Shown here: positions 21,701 to 32,895 of the stretch, in pieces
Position numbering within the stretch: position 1 is the stretch's first letter
How the letters are laid out: every line of letters begins with the position of its first letter
Assembly (NCBI GenBank): GCA_947561395.2
Contig: OX387190.1
Coordinates: 16,238,858 to 16,302,857, forward strand
DNA: 64,000 nucleotides
DNA from: Buxus sempervirens
Lineage: Eukaryota > Streptophyta > Magnoliopsida > Buxales > Buxaceae
Reading direction: 5' to 3'
Translations under genes and position numbers: made by a program
The notes under the pieces: model-generated
The model's input: only the letters and a program-made list of their open reading frames with translations
The model's database searches: none
What the model was told of the DNA's origin: nothing

Positions 21701-24700
21701 ACCAGATTTTGGAAGAAAAAGGAGTTGCAGAGATGGCCGACTAGTCAACTTCGAACGGTGAGATAGGAAGATCCAACCGTTGGAATGGGCTGAACTTTTA
21801 GGGTTTTGTTCTACTCATGGAGGACCTCAAACTGAACGGTGGAAATCTAAATTTGAGAAGTTTAGAGGGGTCCGGTTGAGCTCCAAAAACGGGCACCGAA
21901 GATGTTCTGAAAAATCTGGGTTCATCAAAAAGGCAAGTAGCAAACACTTGAAACTGGAGGAATTGCATATTTTCTTGTGTTTTGATGATTGATCGTATTG
22001 GTTCTTAAATTGGATTTCATTGGAAAAGTTAGATTATTATAAAGTTTCGATTTGGTGATTTGAATCTCTTTTTAAGAATCAAGAAGAATGTTGTTCATGG
22101 GTGGGTTGAATCAAAAAGAAACCCTAGTTAAATTTTAATTACCAAGATGTGAGTAGCATTGTTTTAAAATTGAGGATTTGAGTTTGTTCGTGATTTTATC
22201 CTGATGCATGAGTAAGGTTTATTCGTGAGTTATTCTGAGAGATGAGTGATTTACTGAGTTTCTGGAAGAATTTCGTTCTTTGAGCATGAGAGTGAATTAT
22301 AACTTAAATAGAAATATGTTTAGATTAAATTCAAAACTACTTGGGATGTATTCTGGGGATATTAGGAGACTACTGGAATAGTTACAGACCGAAAAAGATC
22401 GGCCAGAGTCGGAGATCTGGAAATAACAGAGAGTCGGAAAAGGCTGTGAGCATCCGCCCACTTGGCGCTCACTGGTGCTCACTTCGGGTAGTAGGCGCAC
22501 CTTAAATATACACTATCCACCGAGCTCGCGCCCACTTGGCGCTCAGCTCGCGCGCACTTAAAAACTATACGCGCATCTCGCGCTCATTTCCCGCTCACTT
22601 CCCGCCCACTTCGCGCCCACTTGAAATTGAGTAGGCGCATACCCCAATTTTAGCCCTATAACTATCCGCCGACCTTGCGCTCAGTTCAGGAGGTGAGCGC
22701 ATGGTCAAGTAAGCTTGCCGAATTGAATTTTTGACTAAACCAAGTGGTGTTTGATGATTTGAGGGTTAAACCACTTAACCAATCACTTGTTTTGGGACTT
22801 TGGAATCTATATTACACATTCAATTAATAGAGAAAAATTTAGTGGAAATTCTTAAAGGCTCCCAAGGTTAAGTTTAGGTTATTTGTAAGTGATGTACTGG
22901 GTACCGAAACACTAGGAGTTCCTAGTTAGTTTCCTCTTTGTTTTTATACACTGTTTTGATTGAGAAATTATTAAAGTCTGGTTTCACTTGTTTGGAAAAT
23001 TCTGAATGTATTGTAAAGATTTTCTTGGTGTGAATAACTGAGTTTTATTTCCAAATGGCATGTGTTACGAAATTTGGAAAATACTGGAAGTACTTGAGGT
23101 ACTGTTTGGTCCAGAGGGACAGGTGGTGAACTGTGATGTGTTATACAGGATGTGAAATGTATTGTTTTATTTTGATGTTGGAATTGAGATTATACGATGA
23201 TTTACTGTTTTGGTTTAGCTTGTCCTGGATCCATGTCTAAGCTTAGTAATGTGATGGTATTGTTTATTGATGTAATTGCATGGCCTTGTGTGTTGCCACA
23301 ACCGGTGTAGAGCAGCCAGAAACCCTGACTAGGCTTGGTTGTCAATGCAGAAACCCGGGGAGTAGTCCTTCATTGGATGACGAAACCCTGAGTAGGCCGT
23401 CATTTCAGAGTGTCCGAAACCCTGAGTAGGCCGGAACTGTGTACATGGAGGTGTGGACTGTCTACTTGGCATGTCAATTAATCAATTCAAACAATAGTCA
23501 TGACATTGACCATTCGATGTTTTATCGGTATTGTTATTGAGATACGATTTGATAATATTAATGGGATTGGGTTTAAACTTTGGAATTATCCTTGTTAATG
23601 TTGTTATTGGTTTAATCGTACACCTCATGACTTATTTTATATAAACATGGACTGATTTCATGCATGCACCTTGCTACTTGTTGAGATTTATTCTCACTCC
23701 GGTTTCTCCCATTTTTCAGGTACTCTTGGTGAGGACGTCAAGTTGTGGGCTAGTTGTAGCTGGGTAGTCTATATAGATGTAGGATTGCTCATATAATTGA
23801 AATCCTTTTATATTATAATTGTTGATTAATAAAGAGATTTTAAATTCAAGTTTCCGCTTTTACTCTGATTATAAAGTTAGAAAAAGTTTTAAATTATTCC
23901 ATATTTAGTTGCTTTTGTTGCTTTCCATAACACCTCGGGTTTTGGGAATTGGACCCGGAACCGGGGCGTTACACGACTCCTCCTCGTGCATTCCATTATG
24001 TTAGTCCTCCATCTCGTCCTTCAACGAACCCTGCCACCTCCATGGCCGATCCATCGCCTAGTGCGTTTAGGCAGGTTCCTCTCATTCCTTCTCCTGGCCT
24101 TGATGAAGCCAGCCCGTCCACTTTCCCTGGCGCTGCTTTATCGGATTCTTCTTCTGATGAATTACCTGATGAGCCAAAGTCCCGGTGGTCGATAAAGATA
24201 ATTTTAGACCTCTTCCTGGCACTTGCTTTGGATTCGTCAGATCATGTTTCACGGAGGTAGACCGTTGTCTTGCCTCCCCAGAATTCCATGATCTTCGTCC
24301 AGCATTTCTCTCAGGTTTCGACAGTCGGGATGAACTCCGCTCTTTAGTTTTTCGTCGACCTAAAGATCTTTCTGATGATGAGCTAGCTGAAATCCGATTA
24401 CTAATTTGTCAAGCCATGGTGACTAATTCTCATGGGGATCCTACGGCCGAAGGTCGGCTAATGTCTATGCTTGGATTTACAGCGCCGTGCCGCAGCTAAG
24501 AGAAGCTATGGACTTTCTTCGTTCTATCAATATCAGATGTTCCGACTTTTGCCGAGAAATCCGTGAGGTATTCAGTTATCATCGTCAGCTGGAAGCTTTG
24601 AGGCGGACTCTATGTGTCAATTCTCTCAATCAGGCCTCGATTTCTGGTAGTCCATCGGCTGCTGCTCCGGCCAAATTATCTCGACTTCGATCTGAGGAAC

Positions 24701-24870
24701 AACGTCTTAAATAATCTATTAAGGCTCAATGGATGCTAGTCGAGTCAAGCCGTCATCGCTTGGAGGAGCACATGAGAGATGAAAAGGAGGTGGAGGTACG
24801 TCGGGATGAGATGCAATTCTTTCTGAAGCGGGCGAAGTATGATCATGCCCGATTTAAAACTTGGTTTTGA
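18774..24870 (+). pseudogene. antisense plant-mobile-domain gene B, split by a solo LTR
   Basis: Second PMD gene, tandem with and diverged from gene A. The ATG at 18774 gives MADEHSNDLNLFGDG. Exon 1 carries PMD landmarks shared with A: FYHGPMTPTLLDVCCITSL, LALAPFFLSQVYRGL and CGPLWFLQFWLYEYFP. It lacks A's Lys-rich insert. An in-frame TGA is at 20163-20165, after which the frame continues to a GT donor at 20230; the intron is 20230-20302. Exon 2 has a basic stretch (GKGKKKKAE) and an acidic stretch (DDPSDEEEDID), then is cut at 20640 by the LTR 20641-23973. The frame resumes exactly in phase after the second TSD copy (PPRAFHYVSPPS). A frameshift follows near 24190, and the 3' part (to TGA 24868-24870) again encodes a charged, probably coiled-coil C-terminus with a further TAA near 24713. 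Confidence 0.8.
20641..23973 (+). mobile_element. solo LTR, family A, TSD CGACT
   Basis: Starts TGTAAAACCCCGAATTTTCC and ends CCGGGGCGTTACA, with CGACT on both sides (20636-20640 and 23974-23978). It is 3333 bp and lacks coding domains. Internal landmarks: TATAAAAGGGG at 21381, donor-like GGCAAGTAGC (GC-type) at 21933, GC-rich island 22440-22700, 'CCCTGAGTAGGCCG' units at 23320-23440, hairpin 23682-23696, TTTTTCAG ending 23719. Its precise insertion into PMD gene B shows that it arrived after the retrotransposon. Confidence 0.95.
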
Positions 24871-25700
24871 GGGGTAAGATCTTTAAACAATATACCGTTT
24901 GTTCGGTATTAACTTCTTGATGACAATGCCATATGGTTGGCATTTTAAACTTTATTTAGCCGGTTTCTCGGCTTTTTATTTAAATGGTAGTTTCTTCCAT
25001 ATCTTTAGATGCGTAACGTACTCGTTTTATTTCATATCAACTGTTCGTTACAGAAAGACTAAAACTTGAAACAAGAACAATCAAAATGTATTTATTTCAA
25101 CATTGATCTTTCATACAACCAAAGCCGAGCTTTTCTGGCTCTTTCATACAACCAAGGCCAGATGTTTCAACCGGGGCCGGTATGTCCCTGAAATTGCTCC
25201 ACACGCCAATCATGGATGGCGTGAGCGAAGGACAATTTAATCAAAGGGACAAGAGGAAAGAGGGAGGAATGGCGAACACTCCGACCGGCGTACATGTTGG
25301 TCGGAGAAGAGAACTCTTGTCTCTTCCCAGAACTCGGTGGGAGAACACGTACTGTGATGGGGTCAGCGAGAGTAGAGTCGCCTTTTCCGATCCCGCCCAT
25401 TCCTATGAAGTAATCGGCTTTTTCGACCTCTTCTTCTTCGATCACCTCCTTAGTCCGTAATCGGCTTTTGATCATTCGTCATTTCTTTCCCTTTATATTA
25501 CTCATCTTCCATTTCTTGAAAGAATGGCGAACCTTACCTTTAGTATTTATAGACCGAACGTTCAGAGGAAGATCAATGGGTTTGAGCGGATCTCGAAGAG
25601 ATCTTCTATTTTAGTCTAATCCGCACCGTATATTGTCGGTGATTCGATTTGACAATGCCATTTATGTGGCATTGCAGGTACCGAGCAGTAGATATTTATT
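24871..25700. other. non-coding region between PMD gene B and integrase
   Basis: Converging ends of the antisense gene B and the sense integrase gene. Three places carry a 'GACAATGCCAT...GGCATT' type sequence (24921-24945, 25650-25675 and nearby), short inverted repeats that may be 3'-end signals for either strand. Open frames of about 100 codons at 25167-25475 have no recognisable domain. Confidence 0.4.
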
Positions 25701-27382
25701 TTATTCTTGATTTTCCTCAGGTTGGTTATCGATTTCGCGGCTTTCCCATAGAGTGGGAAAATACCGTTTCAAAAACTGGCCGTTGATAATCTTCTTTTCT
25801 TGGCCGTCTAATGACTGTATGTGGTATCCCCCCCCCCCCCCCCCCCGGGTAATACTTTGCTGACTTGCAGTGGTCCTTCCCATGTAGGTGACCACTTTCC
25901 GTATAAGGAGTCCTTTTTCCCTATTGGTAGAAGAGTTTTCCACACTAGGTTTCCTTGAGCAAATGACTTGTGTTTCACTCGGCGGTTATACGATCTGGCA
26001 ATTCTTTGTTTGAGTGCTGTCTGTCGGTCTAGGGCTAGCCTCCTCATTTCTCCCAAGTCCTCTAGCTCGACTAACATTGCTTCCGTGTAATCCTTGGGAG
26101 TGAAATTATTTTGAATAGCCACCCTCAAAGATTTGACCGTGATCTCCACTGGAATAACTGCCTCATGGCCGAAGGTTAAGGCAAATGGGGTAGTTCCAAT
26201 AAACGTCTTGTAAGACGTACGATATGCCCACAATGCTTCAGATATAAGTTTATGCCAACTTCTTGGCCTATCTTCAATCATCTTTCTCAGAATATTTTTC
26301 AACAACTTATTGGTTGCTTCAGCTTGTCCATTTGCCTGTGCGTAATAAGGTGTCGATTGAATCATTCTTATGCCATATGTTTTGGCAAATTCAATCATTT
26401 TTTGTCCCACAAAAACAGTGCCGGAATCAGTCGTGATGGTTTCTGGGATGCCATATCTGTGAATTATCTGTTCCCTGATAAACTCGATCACATCCGATTG
26501 TTCCACCTTTTTCAAAGGTTTGGCTTCCACCCATTTGGTAAAGTAATCGGTAGCCACTATGATGAAATTATGTAGCCCAGATGAAGGAGGATATACCTTT
26601 CCAATTAAATCCATTGCCCATCCTCTGAAGGGCCATGGTTTGACTATTGGTTGCAATTCGAATACTGGTACCCTTTGAACTGGTCCATGTTTTTGACACT
26701 CTTGACACCCCGTGGCAAATGTTTGGCAATCTTTCAAGATTGAAGGCCAGTAATAACCATGCCGACGTAATAACCATCGCATCTTGATTCCAGCTTGGTG
26801 TGCGCCACAGACTACTTCATGTACTTCGGCCATTACTAACATGGCTTCTATAGGGTTGACACATCTAAGTGAGATGTCATCAATACTCTTTTTGTATAAC
26901 TCATCGCCCAAAATGAAATAGTTGGCGGCTTTCCTTTTGGTTGATCTGCTAGTCTTCACAGTAGGATCTTTAAGATATCCCCAGATTTCACCTCTCCAAT
27001 CCCGTTGTATTGTCTGGTTACAACATGCCAGTGAATCCACCAAAAATGGTCTTTTCTCGGAATTGGGGAGAGATTGTACGGTCACCGTTTTGACTGGATC
27101 GCGTAGCCTGAGTCCGGATGCCAACTGGGCCAATTCGTTAGCTTGGTAATTTTCCTTCCTTGGACGATGTTCAAATTCAATTCTATTGAACTGCTGTGCC
27201 AAGAACCTCGCTCTTCGCAGCAAGAGTACCAATGACTCACTATTGCAGTTATATATACCTTCCATTTGCTTCAAGACGAGCTGGGAATCCCCAACAATAT
27301 TGACCGCTCGAGCACCCATTTCCCATAAAATTTCCAACCCTATAATCGTAGCTTCAAACTCCGCTTGATTATTCGTAGACAA
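25701..27382 (-). pseudogene. Tat archaeal-type RNase H (3' part) and integrase
   Basis: The frame starts within the second RNase H domain (STNNQAEFEA, VGDSQLVLKQ), which continues in frame from the RT segment across a single TAG. It then reads through the integrase zinc finger (H188, H195, C226, C229), the catalytic triad D258 (AMDLIGK), D319 (TTDSGT) and E355 (NGQAEATN), and a C-terminal domain. A run of 19 C at 25828-25846 (G on this strand) shifts the frame near the end. The last ~50 residues (LDGQEKKIINGQFLKRYF) are in another frame down to 25701. All metal-binding residues are present, so only the C-terminus is damaged. Confidence 0.92.
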
Positions 27383-27391
27383 TTCTTCGAG

Positions 27392-29287
27392 CTAAAATGC
27401 ATGTTCATTCTTATCGCCGGTTGGTGAAGTTATTACTACTCCAATCCCAGAAGCAAATTCTATTTTTGAGCCATCAAATTCCAGTGTCCACGACTGGAAT
27501 TCGGCATAGCAAAAACTGGCATGAAATACTGGGATATCAAGTTCTTTTTCTTGTACACTAAATGGATGATCGGCCAGGAAATCGGCCAATGCTTGACCTT
27601 TTACCGCCTTCTGTGGTACATATTTGAAGTCAGACTCCATCAGAGTTAGAGTCCATTTCCTGAGTCTGCCACTCACCGTGGGTCGAGTGAGCATATACTT
27701 AACCACGTCAGTGGCTGCTATGACAAAAATCTCTCTGGCCGAAATGAGATAATGTCGCAATTTGGTAGCTGCATAGTAAAGTGTGAGACACAATTTCTCC
27801 AGATGAGTATACCTTTCTTCTACCGAAGTAAGAAATCTGCTAAGATAATAAATGGCTTGTTCAAACCTTTGATCGTTTTCTTGGGCCAGTAAGACTCCAA
27901 TTGAATCGTTTGCAGCCGCTATATAAAGCTTTAGTGGCCGTTCTTTTGAAGGTGGCACTAAGACCGGTGGTGTTGCCAAATATTGCTTAATGCTTTCAAA
28001 AGCGGCTTGATGTTCCTCATGCCAAATAAATTCTTCAGTATCCTTGAACTTTAGTAATGGAGATAGGACCCTGATCTTTCCGGCCAAGTTTGAAATGAAT
28101 CTCCTCAAGAAATTTACTTGGCCGAGCAATCTTTGTAGCTGTTTCTTATTGACCGTTGGCTTGGCTTCTATGACCAATTTTGCCTTGTTTTTGTCAACCT
28201 CAATTCCTCTTTGGTGCACGAGAAAGCGTAGGAAATTTCCGGCCGATACACCAAAAGCACATTTTAGTAGGTTCATTTTCAAACTGTACTTTTGAAGTCG
28301 CTCAAAAACCCGCTTTAAATGCTGTAAGTGGTCTGCTTCGGTTTGAGATTTTATTACCACATCGTCAATGTATACCTCAAGTATTTGACCGATCATATCA
28401 TGGAAGATAAGATTCATTGCCCTTTGATACGTTGCACCAGCATTTTTCAACCCGAAGGGCATAACTACCCAACAGTAAGTTCCTAATGCTCCAGGACAAC
28501 GAAATGTTGTTTTAGCCACATCATCTTCGGCAATAAAAATTTGATTATAACCGGAGTGGCCATCCATAAATGACAAAAACTTATGCCGTGATGCGTTATC
28601 AACTAAGAGATCAGCGATCGGCATTGGATATTCATCCTTGGGTGTTGCAGAATTCAGATTGCGGAAGTCAATACATACCCTAATTTGACCATTCTTTTTT
28701 ATTACAGGCACAACGTTTGAAAGCCAATCGGCGTATCGTATTGGCCTAATGAACCCGGCTGATAAAAGCCGTTCTATTTCAACCTTTACTTTACATATCA
28801 CATCGTCACCCATCCTCCTTGAAGGTTGTCTGAATGGTTTAAATTCTGGCTTGATAGGGAGCCTGTGTTCTACCATTTTCTGATTCAATCCTGGCATCTC
28901 TTGGTAAGTCCAGGCAAAACAGTCCGAATATTCGGCCAACAATTGTTTCATTTCTTGTTTGACCAAAGGTGGTAGTAACTCGCTTATGAAAACAGGCTTT
29001 CGTTCCGCTTCTGTCCCTAGGTTGATTTCTTCTAATGAATCTTGGGTGTCTACCTTCAGGTCTTCTAACTTGGCTGGTGCTGCTTGCAGATCGGCGAGAG
29101 TAATCTCATCCCGATCTTGTATCCTTTCCTCATCTTGTTCATTGATGAATTCGGCCAAGTTTACCATTATCTCGCCGTTTCCCAGCCATTCCTGATCCTG
29201 TTGCAATTTCCATATCTTTTCTTCCTGCATGTAAACCGTCATCTTTCTTAAGACGGCTTTTGCAACTTCTGATGGTTCAACTATCAT
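27392..29287 (-). pseudogene. Tat reverse transcriptase and RNase H
   Basis: 631-codon frame. RT motifs in order: KKNGQIRVCIDFRNLN (~197-212), FLSFMDGHSGYNQI (~237-250), GLKNAGATYQRAM (~279-291), YIDD at residues 306-309 with its aspartates intact. The Ty3-type RNase H follows (~440-560: LYIAAANDSIG, YTHLEKLCL), then the start of a second RNase H (LEFDGSK). The frame ends at TAG (27392-27394), and the same frame resumes in the downstream segment, so this is one nonsense change within the second RNase H. The N-terminal part overlaps the protease segment in another frame, implying an upstream frameshift. Confidence 0.93.
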
Positions 29288-29609
29288 TTGGTAGCTCTTT
29301 TAGTTCGGCGGCTGCGGCTACCTCTATAAACCGTTGTTGCGCCGTTTGTAGCATAGCCGAACTTGAAGTGATTGGCTGCCCATTCTTGTCATATCCACTA
29401 AATGAAATTGGTCTTACCCCTTCGTTATAGAGGGATGCATGTGCGGCATTGGAATCCACGGCAAATGGCTGCTTGTCGACTTTTACCTCTTCAATCTTGC
29501 CATCTTTCCAAAACAGCAACGATTGGTGTAAAGAAGATGGTACACATCTATTCGAATGGATCCAATCTCTTCCCAGCAATGCATTGTATCCGACCGATGA
29601 TTCAATCAC
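29277..29609 (-). pseudogene. Tat protease, C-terminal part and linker
   Basis: Contains [16 protein letters not shown], the conserved end of Tat-type aspartic protease domains, followed by a linker toward RT. It is in a different frame from both the protease N-terminal part (ending near 29606) and RT, so at least two frameshifts bracket it. Confidence 0.82.
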
Positions 29610-31405
29610 GAAGAATGCCGTGCCCCAACCGTTAGTTTGATTGGGAGGATTCCTCTAGTTCCTGTAATACCCCTTGCAAAGTTAGTAACAGTGATTTCGG
29701 AAGGAATTAAATCCGAATAAGACTTACCTAGCTTCTTCAATGTGGAGATCGGGATGAAATTTATTGCTGCCCCATTATCAATTAGAATTCTATTGAGAGG
29801 GACCCCGTTCATGTGCGCCTTTATAAATAAAGGTTTCAGATGTTGAGTCATGGCTAAGGATGGTTCAACAAAACATACCTCTTCAACCGGACCGATTTGG
29901 TCACCATCAGCCGGTTTCTGGTCTTTTTTCTCTTCCTCAAGGTGTTCCGGGTCGATCACGTACAAAGCTACTGGGTCCTCTTTCTCATTGATCTCTTCTA
30001 ACCATGGTAAATTCATGCTCGCCCCGAAAGTCATGGGTAAGGTGAGGACCATATGACAGTCAAGTGGTATCGGGGGCATCCGGCCGAAGCAAATTTCGGC
30101 TATTAATGCATCAGCACTCAAAGGGGGTTGACCCAATGATTCGCTGATCTCATCTTTTGGAGTTTCGAGTGTCAATTCCTCAGTTATTTCTACCGTAGAA
30201 GGAGTCGACATCCTGCTATATTCAGTTAACAATTGTTCAACTAACAACTGTTCTCCTTCTCCTCCGGCGAAATTGTCTGTCAGATCATCGTCAGAAACCA
30301 GCCTTTCGGTTACTGCATTGGAACTATGTTCGGGTGCAGTACCTGGAGCAACCGATGAACCGAGTAATGGGCTCCTCATGATCTTTTGCAGTTTTGGAGT
30401 GCGCCTTTTGGCGACAAACCTAGAAGACCAATATGGTTCGGAGGATCCAGTACTCTGTTCATGGTATCGTCTCTTAGCTTGCTGTCGCTGCCAGCGTCGC
30501 TTCTGCGTTCTGGTCAATTCTACGACATTTTCCTGCGCATAGAAAGGAAATTTAGGATGAGTTAGTCTTTTCCAGTGACCGTCTCGAATAATAGGAGGTT
30601 TTACCATCCTGGTCTTGTCCCTGTTTACCATCATATATTGTTCATGGGTCATATAGCCGCTTTCCCGGGCTGAGCTATATGTGGCTGCCGTCCTTGTCGG
30701 CAAGCCTACTTGTCTTCCAGAAGTTAAGTATAGTGGTCTCTTGCCCCCCTGAGTGTGGCGTGCATCTTCATACTTGACGGATTTTCCTTTGTTATACTGG
30801 TATCCTGTTATCACTTTTTGCCTGCAGTCTTGGCAAAGGTGATCTGGTGATACTTCAATTTTTTTCGGAATCTTATACGATGCATCCTTACTAAAGGAAG
30901 AATCCTCTGAGGACTTAGCAATCGTTTCCGATCGCTTTCTGGTTGCAGCTTGATTGGAAGATAATTCAGAAGAAGCCGAAGCCACTTTCTTTGTTATCAT
31001 CTCGTAAGGATCTCGCGTTCTGCTTTCTTCTATCCTGGGTTCGCGCCTAGACTTATGCCACCATTCACCCCAGATCTCACCCCTCCTTTCTTGACGCCAC
31101 GATCGTCCTTGTGTGGGCGGATACCTCCAACAGTTTCTTGGTTGCAAGTTCACCTGGTTCTGAACTGGTTGTGCTTTTTTCCCCCATTTTTCCGACGAGG
31201 ATCCATCCAGGTCGACTTTAACTGCTGGAATGCGTTTTGGCAAGCCAATGGTGACCATATTCGCCGACACCTCTTTAGGGAATGGTTGTGTGTCAACCTG
31301 CATCTTCCCTTTATCTGTTTCTGTGAACTTCAGGAGTCTCTTATCAATATTCTCCTGCATCACATTGCGAAGCACAGTACATTCATTAGTTTCGTGAATT
31401 TTCAC
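29606..31405 (-). pseudogene. Tat gag C-terminal region and aspartic protease N-terminal part
   Basis: 599-codon frame. The middle is highly charged and Ser/Glu-rich. A Cys/His pair region (LCQDCRQKV) is the only Cys cluster; a clear CCHC knuckle is not seen. Near the end, RILIDNGAAINFIP is the protease active-site motif (DNGA, where many retroelements have DSGA or DTGA). The frame ends at a stop, with the rest of the domain in another frame. Confidence 0.82.
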
Positions 31406-31470
31406 TCCGTGCCATTTACAAGCTTTACCCTTGGCCGCTACATTGGCTGGGATAAAAGGATGGTCTTTGG

Positions 31471-32055
31471 TCAGTCTGAAGAATCCTTGTTTAGAAGGTA
31501 TTCAAATATTTCGGCCGTCTTATTTATGTCAAAGGAATAATTTCGGCTAAAAGTATTTGTCTCTTTTGCCGGTTCTGTATCCTTGGTTTTTCGGATAAGA
31601 ATCGGACAGGTAATTGATTGTTTTCCCACGACTTCCACGACTCCGTATTCAAAGTTCGAGTCCCTGTAATAAGACCCGTAAGATGAGGCTTTCTTGTCGT
31701 TGTCTTCCTGTAACAGCCATTCATATTTGGCTACTCTGGCCGGCAACTCAAATAAGTCTTCGAACTGTTCACCTTCGAATTTCTTTCGAAGTTCAAAGTG
31801 TAGTCCGTTTAAGGCCAAATTTGCAAATTCCGATTCTGGTAAAAGAATTCGGCATTTGTTTTTCATATATTTAAAGCGAGCAATGTACTTATCGGCCGAT
31901 TCCCCTGGTTGTTGTCTTAACCGAGCAAGATCAACCATGGTTACTTCGGGTTCTGTTCGATAAAATTGGGAGTGGAATTTCTCTTCCATCATTGCCCAAT
32001 TTGTAACTGAATTGGCCGGTAATGTAATATACCATGTAAAGGCCTTTCCAGTCAA
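31471..32055 (-). pseudogene. Tat gag, retrotransposon gag domain
   Basis: Contains AFTWYITLPANSVTNWAMME, EEKFHSQFYRTEPEVTMVDL, LRQQPGESADKYIARFK and ALNGLHFELRKKFEG, a clear retrotransposon gag domain (PF03732 type). The N-terminal side is in the same frame but separated by stops, so the capsid gene is broken. Confidence 0.88.
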
Positions 32056-32220
32056 TGAGTTTCCAAATAGTCTAAGTCTGAGGAAATCATTACCGAACGC
32101 CTTTCCACATTAAACCGTAAATCGGCCAATGTGTTCAATGGTAGACTGTTGACCTTTTTCTTGAAAAAAAGTGAATTCAGGAATCTTGTATCCCCTGGGA
32201 AACTCAAATTGCTGGTCAGT

Positions 32221-32868
32221 CTAGCCCGGGTAAGGTTTCCGATAAACTGGCCTAGTCATTTGTCGGTGATATTGATCTCCGATCATTTCTTGAATCACAT
32301 TTTGAATGTAATTACGGTTTACGGCCATATTTCTTACCCCAATATCTTCTCTATGGTCCTTTTGTGCTTCCCTTTGCCTCACTGGGCGTACCTCGATCGG
32401 AGGCACATTAGGAGGAATTGGGACACCAGGGGTATTTCTCCCCTAAAAGCAGCGGTGTTGGCCGGTTCATTTCAGCCGTTACCACCCAAGTTCATGGATG
32501 GTGGTTGCTCCGGGATATTTATCCTTTCATGAGCATTCGATCCAGCAGCCGATGTTTCGGCTCGCTCGGCCATCATAGCCGGTCTTGCCATTGTGGAGAA
32601 ACCTTCCTGTAAAACCGCTAAGATTCTACCATTATTAGAAGAAATTTTTTTAATACCCTGACCAGAGCTTGCCATTTGCTGGCTAAGACCTTGTATGACC
32701 TGGATAAGTCGTTCATTAAGATCCGGCTGAGAACTCGAAGGTCCTTCTTCCGAAGCTTCTGAACCATAAAGAGGATTTACCTGAGATTTTGCAGGTTCCT
32801 CTGGCGTTGCGTTTTCAGCATGCTGAGTACTTCTTCTTGCCGCAATTAGTGCTCTTTCAAAGACTAAT
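32221..32868 (-). pseudogene. Tat gag N-terminal region, degenerate
   Basis: Two open segments. One (down to 32472) encodes a Ser/Glu/Gln-rich stretch with IQVIQGLSQQMASSG. The second (32406-32221) is in another frame and includes NYIQNVIQEMIGDQYHRQM. The first frame stays open through the PBS into the LTR, so its computed start is not biological. TAG and TAA stops separate this part from the gag domain. Confidence 0.7.
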
Positions 32869-32887
32869 GGTCCCACCGGGCGTGCCA
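32869..32887 (-). other. primer-binding site of the complete Tat element
   Basis: Read minus, TGGCACGCCCGGTGGGACC lies eight bases inside the 5' LTR. The leading TGG suits pairing with a tRNA CCA end. I recall the same PBS type in other plant Tat elements but cannot check the tRNA here. Confidence 0.8.
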
Positions 32888-32895
32888 AAAAGGGA

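Noticed and set aside
15417-24870. PMD genes as host genes
   Set aside because: They sit between matched LTRs with a shared TSD and next to gag-pol, so they belong to the retrotransposon.
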